Shown here in pieces: positions 1-5,252 of a stretch of 49,317 bases of DNA (position 1 is the stretch's first letter; each line of letters starts with the position of its first letter). This DNA comes from CAMQVM01 sp044433365. Its GTDB lineage: Bacteria > Bacteroidota > Bacteroidia > Bacteroidales > Rikenellaceae. A program made the translations under genes and the position numbers. The notes beneath the pieces were generated by a model. It made no database searches. It saw only the letters and a list, made by a program, of their open reading frames with translations, and was not told where the DNA came from. Location: positions 1-49,317 of the forward strand of contig JAWXTR010000007.1 in assembly GCA_044433365.1 (NCBI GenBank), in the 5' to 3' direction.

Positions 1-116
1 GAGATTTTTTGCTATTGAATCGAAAATATAGTGGTTCTATATTGAGATTTAATAGTGAAAAATATCGCTCCAAGAGTGCTATTAAGAATATGGCAATAAT
101 TGTTTTACACTACTTA
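1..116 (+). repeat. Family A palindromic MITE, copy 1 (cut by window edge)
   Basis: This is the right-hand 116 bp of the 167-bp family A element, ending in CTACTTA. It matches the complete copies elsewhere almost base for base. The left end lies outside the window. No gene is encoded in it; short open frames across it are artefacts of its A+T-rich arms. Confidence 0.9.
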
Positions 117-122
117 GTATGA

Positions 123-323
123 TTAATGCCAATAAAGGTTTGAAAAACCTTCTTCCGCTTTTTGCGAGCGGAGCGAAGCCGTGAACGCAAGTGAACGATT
201 TTTGCCAGCCCAAAGGGCGTGCTTTTTCTAAAAAAGCATTAACAAAAGTTATTTTTTTACAACTCTGATTGCAAAAATAGCTCAAAATAGCTCAAAAATT
301 TCAAACCTTTATTAGCATAATTA
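123..323. repeat. Family B inverted-repeat element, long copy
   Basis: The ends are inverted repeats: AATGCCAATAAAGGTTTGAAA at the left and its near complement TTTCAAACCTTTATTAGCAT at the right. The interior contains CTTCCGCTTTTTGCGAGCGG. A shorter copy with the same ends and the same CTTCCGCTTTT interior lies at 22229-22310. A 67-codon open frame crosses it on the minus strand, but it has no recognisable protein features and is taken as chance. Confidence 0.7.
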
Positions 324-346
324 ATGCAAATTACATATTTTAAGGG

Positions 347-377
347 CAAATATAACCCAAATAGAGCGAAAGGCAAA
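347..377 (-). promoter_or_regulatory. Bacteroidota-type promoter reading leftward
   Basis: On the minus strand a TTTG (-33 box, plus-strand 374-377) is followed after 19 nt by TATATTTG (-7 box, plus-strand 347-354), matching the TTTG/TAnnTTTG consensus. Transcription would start near 340 and run through the family B element and MITE copy 1 toward a gene left of the window. No experimental support. Confidence 0.5.
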
Positions 378-445
378 ATCTAATTTACTTTTCGCTCTAT
401 ATTGCAATAGGTGTTTTATGCTATTTAAGGGGAGTTCCCTTTAAC

Positions 446-766
446 CTATTTTTTCTTAGATTGATTGGTTTCTACCACAAAATCCATTTTTTCTATAGCT
501 TTTTTGATTTTATCGCTATCTGTTTTAGCAGTTAGATATTTTACAGTCACATTATGACTATTCATATCAACCTTAACATCTTTTACACCCTTTTGGTATG
601 GGATGTTTTTTTCGATTTTGTTTTTACAATCTTCGCAGTGGATGTTTACTTTATAAACCACCTCTACTGTCTCTTTTTTTGTCTCTTTTTTTGTTTGTGC
701 TTGAGAATCAAACGATGTTGAAACCATTGCTGCAGCTAATGCAGCTACTAAAAATGCCTTTTTCAT
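446..766 (-). CDS. Periplasmic heavy-metal-associated (HMA) domain protein
   Basis: A 106-residue protein with a signal peptide (residues 1-24, ending SQAQ) followed by a Lys-rich linker and one HMA fold (about 34-100). The metal-binding loop reads HCEDC with Cys44 and Cys47, the CxxC of copper or mercury chaperones. It should act in the periplasm as a soluble metal carrier. It lies downstream of and in the same direction as the TonB-dependent receptor; such pairs are common in Bacteroidota and suggest one metal (probably copper or a similar soft metal) handled by both. MITE copy 2 sits between the two genes, so cotranscription would have to read through a long hairpin. The metal itself cannot be read from sequence. 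Confidence 0.85.
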   Translation of the reverse strand: MKKAFLVAALAAAMVSTSFDSQAQTKKETKKETVEVVYKVNIHCEDCKNKIEKNIPYQKGVKDVKVDMNSHNVTVKYLTAKTDSDKIKKAIEKMDFVVETNQSKKK

Positions 767-798
767 AAATTGTGAATTATAAATTGTGAATTGTAAAT

Positions 799-965
799 TA
801 AGTAGGGTAAAATAATTATTGGTGTATTTTTAATAGTGCTATTGGAGATGAGATTTTTTGCTATTGAATCGAAAATATAGTGGTTCTATATTGAGATTTA
901 ATAGTGAAAAATATCGCTCCAAGAGTGCTATTAAGAATATGGCAATAATTGTTTTACACTACTTA
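799..965 (+). repeat. Family A palindromic MITE, copy 2
   Basis: Complete 167-bp copy bounded by TA: left end TAAGTAGGGTAAAATAATTA, right end TAATTGTTTTACACTACTTA. The two halves are imperfect inverted repeats over nearly the full length. Its right end (963-965) supplies the TAA stop of the TonB-dependent receptor gene read on the minus strand. Confidence 0.95.
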
Positions 966-3263
966 CATCGTATATCTTATACCAACATAAAATTTTCGCC
1001 CCATAATAGGACCCCAAATCGACGTTGAGTTAAATGTGCTATCAAAAGGGTTGTCGGCTGAGATAATTGGAATTGATTGAGTGTAGTTTCCGATATTTTC
1101 GCAGCCAATATAGTAGTCAATCTTGCGTACTCGGTGTGTCACCTGTCCATAAAACATTGGATATACAGGCGAATAGTCTGCTGTAGATGTTAGCATGCCA
1201 TCTTGAACTGGGAGGCGACTCTGTCCGTTGATTTGCGCTGTAAAGTCGAAAGTCCAACGGTCGAATTTGGTTGCATACTGCAAATTAACAAGCCCTTTAA
1301 ACTTATTGACAAGCGGTGTTACCACGCTCATATTATTTTTAAGTGTCACCTCTGTATCGTTGTAGCGATAGGTTGCAAATAGGTTAAATCTCTCGAATGG
1401 GGCATACGAAAAATCTATCTGGTAGGTGTCGGTTAATGAACGACCATCAAGATTATAGAACATAATTTGATAGGCGTTTGTCTCTTGGTCTACTATTACT
1501 TGGTCGGTAAACTGGCTTCTAAAGTAGTCGACGCTAATCGAAGCGGCAGGGTCTTGACCTAGATTAAATGTTTGCGTAAGCGAACCCCCAGCAGTAAAGC
1601 CACGCTCTAGTGGGTTAATATCGTCGGCAATATTTATCTCTCTACCAGTTGCAAGCATACCGATATTATCGGCTATTAGCGACATTATACGGTAGCCAAC
1701 ACCTGCCGAAGCACGAGCAGTTGTTGTAGGTGTAATATTCCATTTTAAATGACCACGAGGTGTGTACATCCAGCCATATTTGTTGTTATGGTCGGCACGT
1801 ATCCCTGCTATTAAATCAAATTTATCCACAACTTTAAAAGTATACTCCCCAAAGATACCAGCCGTAATCAGCTCTCTATCTAAGATATATTCTCTCTCTT
1901 CAAAACCCCTTACTGAGCCTAAATCTGTTATATCTACATCATAACGATCCATTAAATTCTCCTCATAAACATCTGCTGTAAATGTTGTACCAGTTATAAA
2001 TTGGTGTTTCTGTCCATAATTAACCTGATAAAGCAGATTTGCATAGTATGAATTTTGATTTCCATAATAATCTTTAAGACCAAAGAAAGCATCCTGCTCA
2101 TGATATACATAGTCGGCAACTAAAGCGATATTCGAGGTGGTTTCATCTTCGTAGCCCTCCTCTTCTTCATAAAGTTTGTTTTTTACTAGTGGAATACCAA
2201 CTTTTAGAAATCCATTAAAGTCTTTATTTACAATCTCCGAACCGTAATGCTTGTTAGTTAAAATATCTGAGCCAATCTCAAAATCTTTTTGACCTCCATT
2301 ACGTTTTTCGTACAATCCTCTTACTCCAAAACGAATTTGCGTACCGCCTTCAGTTGCATATAACCAGCGATTACCAACGTTATATTGCTCTTTTAATGGC
2401 ATGTCCAAAAAGCCATCGCCATTGTCATCCATTTTCATCTTATCCATAGAGAGATGAGTCAAGATAACGGTAGATAGTTTGTCGTTTATATTAAATGATG
2501 ATGTAATATTTGATTCAGCTCTTAAATCTTGGCTTAAAAACAGATTTACAAATAGAGGTTCATCGTCGGTAGGCTTGCGATGTTCTATATTTATCTGTCC
2601 TGTAAGAGCCTCATAACCATTGACTACAGAAGTTACACCCTTTGAGATTTGAATGCCTTGTAGCCACATTCCTGGAGTGTACTCCAATCCATAAGTAGAC
2701 GAGAGTCCACGCATTATAGGGCGAGTTTCGTCAAGCATTTGAGTGTAGGTACCTGAATAACCTAAAAGCTTGATTTGACGTGCTCCAGATACTGCATCCG
2801 AATAGCCAACTGTTACCGATGCCGAGTTTTCAAAGCTCTCAGCAAGATTACAACATGCCATTTTACAAAGTCCTGCAAATGTTATAAGCTCTTTCTTTTC
2901 GGGTGAGATGGCTGATATAGAGTTGCTTTTACGACTCTTAACAATAACCTGCTCGACCTCTAAAGTGGTGGGAACTAGCGAGAAAACAACCTCAGTTTGG
3001 TTGTCGACTCTAATTGTGTCACTGTGAAAACCTACAAACGATGCAACAAGCTCTTTCGAACCCTCACTTTCCATATAGATAGAGAACTCTCCATTTTTAT
3101 CGGTAACTACCCCACCATTTTTGTCTGCCCATTTTACAATTGCTCCTGCAAGTGGCTCTGTATCGGTTTCGCTACCATTTATTTTGACAACTCCTGTGAT
3201 TGTTTGTGCTAAGGAGTTTAGCGATAGAGCTGTTAGAAATAGTAAAAATATATATTTTTTCAT
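963..3263 (-). CDS. TonB-dependent outer-membrane receptor, probably metal-related
   Basis: A 766-residue outer-membrane receptor. Residues 1-20 are a signal peptide (ending SLAQ), about 20-100 a carboxypeptidase-regulatory-like domain typical of Bacteroidota, then a plug domain with a Cys-rich stretch (KMACCNLAESF) and the SKGVTSVVNGYEALTGQINIE region at the plug-barrel junction, then a 22-strand-type barrel to the C-terminus (GIRYTM). It should import a ligand using TonB energy. The downstream HMA protein and upstream His/Cys-rich protein suggest a metal or metal complex; the ACCNL motif recalls a receptor subfamily that I know from Flavobacteriia beside HMA genes (from memory, not searched). 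The stop codon lies in MITE copy 2. The C-terminal residue is Met rather than the usual aromatic residue, possibly altered by the insertion. Confidence 0.9.
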   Translation of the reverse strand: MKKYIFLLFLTALSLNSLAQTITGVVKINGSETDTEPLAGAIVKWADKNGGVVTDKNGEFSIYMESEGSKELVASFVGFHSDTIRVDNQTEVVFSLVPTTLEVEQVIVKSRKSNSISAISPEKKELITFAGLCKMACCNLAESFENSASVTVGYSDAVSGARQIKLLGYSGTYTQMLDETRPIMRGLSSTYGLEYTPGMWLQGIQISKGVTSVVNGYEALTGQINIEHRKPTDDEPLFVNLFLSQDLRAESNITSSFNINDKLSTVILTHLSMDKMKMDDNGDGFLDMPLKEQYNVGNRWLYATEGGTQIRFGVRGLYEKRNGGQKDFEIGSDILTNKHYGSEIVNKDFNGFLKVGIPLVKNKLYEEEEGYEDETTSNIALVADYVYHEQDAFFGLKDYYGNQNSYYANLLYQVNYGQKHQFITGTTFTADVYEENLMDRYDVDITDLGSVRGFEEREYILDRELITAGIFGEYTFKVVDKFDLIAGIRADHNNKYGWMYTPRGHLKWNITPTTTARASAGVGYRIMSLIADNIGMLATGREINIADDINPLERGFTAGGSLTQTFNLGQDPAASISVDYFRSQFTDQVIVDQETNAYQIMFYNLDGRSLTDTYQIDFSYAPFERFNLFATYRYNDTEVTLKNNMSVVTPLVNKFKGLVNLQYATKFDRWTFDFTAQINGQSRLPVQDGMLTSTADYSPVYPMFYGQVTHRVRKIDYYIGCENIGNYTQSIPIISADNPFDSTFNSTSIWGPIMGRKFYVGIRYTM

Positions 3264-3296
3264 TTTATATGTTTGATATTTTGTTATTTGTATGTA

Positions 3297-3457
3297 GGGA
3301 ACTTCTAAAAATTGGATTTTAACGCTTTTTTATTTTGAGACTTCATCTTTGAATTTTACAAAATGCACCGTAGGCACCGCTACGCCCACATTTTGTAAAA
3401 TCCAAATCTAAAACCTCAAAATAAAAAATCGAATAAAACCAATTATTAGAACTCCCC
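3297..3457. repeat. Family D palindromic element, long copy
   Basis: Starts GGGAACTTCTAAAAATTGG and ends CCAATTATTAGAACTCCCC. The interior is also an imperfect palindrome (ATTTTACAAAATG near 3354-3366 against CATTTTGTAAAAT near 3390-3402), so the whole element can fold into one long hairpin. Shorter relatives with the same ends lie at 14663, 17423, 42301 and 43162. It occupies the 5' side of the TonB receptor gene, between its start and MITE copy 3. Confidence 0.7.
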
Positions 3458-3479
3458 TGTAGAAATTCTCTCTACATAC

Positions 3480-3646
3480 TAAGTAGGGTAAAATAATTAT
3501 TGGTGTATTTTTAAAAGTGCTATTGGAGATGAGATTTTTTGCTATTGAATCGAAAATATAGTGGTTCTATATTGAGATTTAATAGTGAAAAATATCGCTC
3601 CAAGAGTGCTATTAAGAATATGGCAATAATTGTTTTACACTACTTA
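3480..3646 (+). repeat. Family A palindromic MITE, copy 3
   Basis: Complete 167-bp copy with TA at both ends (3480-3481 and 3645-3646), in the same orientation as copy 2. One arm base differs from most copies (TTTTTAAAAGTGC rather than TTTTTAATAGTGC). It lies in the gap between the His/Cys-rich gene and the TonB receptor. Confidence 0.95.
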
Positions 3647-3669
3647 TTTGCTGTTGTCTTGCTAAATCA

Positions 3670-3937
3670 CCTTATCGGGTCATTCTCAAAATCTGCTTCC
3701 ACACCCAGCGGCTATGTGTAAAATCCGACACCCAGCAGTAGAGACGTAGCCCTGCTACGTCTAAAGTCGAATTTTGATAATACCCCGTAGAGACGTTGTG
3801 CCTTGGCGGTTTGTAACCGAACCGAAGCAACCAAAATTGAATCTGCCGAGTCAAATCCAAATTCAGACGTAGCAGGGCTACGTCTCTACAACTAAGCCTT
3901 ATAAAAACAGATTTTAAGAATGAGCCGCCTTATCAGG
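3670..3937. repeat. Nested inverted repeats with GTAGAGACG arms
   Basis: A 25-bp arm at 3738-3762 (beginning GTAGAGACGTAGCCC) recurs as an exact reverse complement at 3865-3889, and each arm is itself palindromic. An outer imperfect pair (TCATTCTCAAAATCTG near 3679 and CAGATTTTAAGAATGA near 3906) extends the symmetry. No credible gene lies within; a 62-codon minus-strand frame here is a by-product. The remaining gap up to 4014 shows nothing else I recognise. Confidence 0.6.
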
Positions 3938-4014
3938 ATTTAAACTAAGACAATAAAATACAACAACATGGCAGCACATTAAAAAATGGCTGCTAATAAT
4001 TGATTGATAGCTTA

Positions 4015-4033
4015 TTAAGGGAACTTCCCTTAA
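4015..4033. repeat. Perfect 19-bp palindrome over a stop codon
   Basis: TTAAGGGAACTTCCCTTAA is perfectly symmetric about its central base. It contains the stop codon (4030-4032) of the minus-strand His/Cys-rich gene. A related sequence, AAGGGGAGTTCCCTT, lies next to the HMA gene's stop near 427-441, and the core GGGAACTT resembles the family D terminus. Confidence 0.6.
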
Positions 4034-4557
4034 CAAAATAGAGGAGGTGCCCTAAGAGGCTTGTAGGATATATTGGGTATAGAGGGAATCGGAATATTAT
4101 TTAATACAAATATCTCTTTCCCTTGTTGGATGAAACACAATTTACACTCTAATATAACTGCAAATAGAGGCAAAAGATTTGTAATCTTTGCATCAAAGTT
4201 TGTTTTTTGGTTGTTTGCAGGAATATATTGTAAAGATGTGTTGCAATTTTCATCATCATCACTGTGATGTTCATGGTCTAAGCTGTCGCTACCAGAATGT
4301 TGGTAATGGTATAGCTTGTAATGCTCACTATCGTGACTATTGTGAGTGTGCGAGTGAGATGTGTGAGTATCTGCTACACACGAGTCGCAGCAATGTTTGC
4401 TACATTCATATTCTACAGGCATTAACATCGGAGCATGCGCCAACATTTGGTGCAATTGGTTATGAAAGAGCGTATGAGCCATTGACAACAAGTAAATTGT
4501 TGTCAAAAATAGCGTAACTAGACGCAACATACCCTTTTTTAACCTTAGAAAACGCAT
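4030..4557 (-). CDS. Small exported or membrane-anchored His/Cys-rich protein, metal-related hypothetical
   Basis: About 175 residues from the first ATG at 4557; an upstream TTG (4605) is ignored because it lies inside the -7 promoter box. A hydrophobic N-terminal segment (LRLVTLFLTTIYLLSMAHTLF) suggests export or anchoring. The middle is very rich in His, Ser and Asp (for example HTSHSHTHNSHDSEH), with a CSKHCCDSC cluster, and there is a second hydrophobic stretch (LLPLFAVILECKLCF). It ends YKPLRAPPLFC. The composition fits metal binding at the cell surface or periplasm, and the neighbours are a TonB receptor and an HMA protein. I do not recognise a named family with certainty; similar small proteins ending in RAPP occur beside metal receptors in Bacteroidota (from memory). 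It has its own promoter and an operator-like palindrome. Confidence 0.7.
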   Translation of the reverse strand: MRFLRLKKGMLRLVTLFLTTIYLLSMAHTLFHNQLHQMLAHAPMLMPVEYECSKHCCDSCVADTHTSHSHTHNSHDSEHYKLYHYQHSGSDSLDHEHHSDDDENCNTSLQYIPANNQKTNFDAKITNLLPLFAVILECKLCFIQQGKEIFVLNNIPIPSIPNISYKPLRAPPLFC

Positions 4558-4580
4558 AATATATAATCTGTAGTTTTGCG

Positions 4581-4598
4581 TGTTAGAACTATCTAACA
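4581..4598. promoter_or_regulatory. Operator-like palindrome TGTTAGA-N4-TCTAACA
   Basis: A perfect 7-bp inverted repeat with a 4-nt spacer, overlapping the predicted transcription start of the His/Cys-rich gene and just downstream of its -7 box. The placement fits a repressor operator, for example of a metal-responsive regulator. No regulator gene is adjacent. Confidence 0.5.
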
Positions 4599-4602
4599 GT
4601 GG

Positions 4603-4634
4603 CAAAGTTATGTAATTTTTTCTATTGATACAAA
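4603..4634 (-). promoter_or_regulatory. Promoter of the His/Cys-rich metal gene
   Basis: Minus strand: TTTG (plus-strand 4631-4634), 20-nt spacer, TAACTTTG (plus-strand 4603-4610), a full match to TTTG/TAnnTTTG. The predicted start of transcription, about 4597, leaves a leader of about 40 nt before the ATG at 4557. Confidence 0.6.
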
Positions 4635-4892
4635 CAATTAGTAAAATAAATCAATTTTAAACAAATTATCACGTATTGTTAATTTTAAATTCAAATAGTA
4701 TTTAATTTAATATATTTTTAGGTGTTAGGTTGAATTTAAAACATCCAAATTTAATCGCAAAATCACAATTATCTGAAATCCAATTGATTACGCCTACTCA
4801 AAATTAAAAGAAATAATTTCAATTCTCTAAATTGCTATTTTTCACCATTTTGCGATGCTGTTTATAACTTGTTGATAATTAATTACGATTTT

Positions 4893-4925
4893 TTTGGTAT
4901 TCTTCTACATTTTTATCTACTTTTG
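4893..4925 (+). promoter_or_regulatory. Promoter upstream of the class II ribonucleotide reductase
   Basis: TTTG (4893-4896), 21-nt spacer, TACTTTTG (4918-4925). It is the best promoter match in the gap before the reductase gene. The predicted leader is about 320 nt long and contains a terminator-like hairpin and MITE copy 4. Confidence 0.55.
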
Positions 4926-4941
4926 CAATGGAAACAAGATA

Positions 4942-4984
4942 AGAGGGGCAGTAAAGAGTCTTACCCCTCTATTTTTATCTTTAG
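4942..4984 (+). terminator. Terminator-like hairpin in the nrdJ leader (possible attenuator)
   Basis: AGAGGGG (4942-4948) pairs perfectly with CCCCTCT (4964-4970), followed by ATTTTTATCTTT. It begins about 10 nt after the predicted transcription start, so it could terminate most transcripts before the coding region, or mark a very short independent RNA. Confidence 0.5.
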
Positions 4985-5015
4985 AAAACTTCTAAATTTT
5001 GTATTTCTAGAGATT

Positions 5016-5182
5016 TAAGTAGGGTAAAATAATTATTGGGGTATTTTTAATAGTGCTATTGGAGATGAGATTTTTTGCTATTGAATCGAAAATATAGTGG
5101 TTCTATATTGAGATTTAATAGTGAAAAATATCGCTCCAAGAGTGCTATTAAGAATATGGCAATAATTGTTTTACACTACTTA
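5016..5182 (+). repeat. Family A palindromic MITE, copy 4
   Basis: Complete 167-bp copy with terminal TA dinucleotides. One base differs near the left end (TTATTGGGGTA instead of TTATTGGTGTA). It lies between the predicted promoter of the ribonucleotide reductase gene and its start codon, 70 bp upstream of the ATG. Confidence 0.95.
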
Positions 5183-5252
5183 AACTCTGGTTACGGATTA
5201 TTTCCCAAACATAAATTGATATACAAATATAAATAATATAAAATATAATAAA

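Noticed and set aside
82..285. 67-codon minus-strand open frame
   Set aside because: It runs through the family B element and MITE copy 1, has no start context and no recognisable protein features.
1823..1831. TTATCCACA, a DnaA-box match, as a sign of oriC
   Set aside because: A single match inside the TonB receptor coding sequence with no cluster nearby; the origin argument rests on parS instead.
3672..3860. 62-codon minus-strand frame between the metal genes
   Set aside because: It covers the GTAGAGACG inverted repeats; the apparent protein follows from the palindrome.
5016..5252. Cobalamin riboswitch before nrdJ
   Set aside because: I found no B12-box or the expected conserved core; the region is mostly MITE copy 4.
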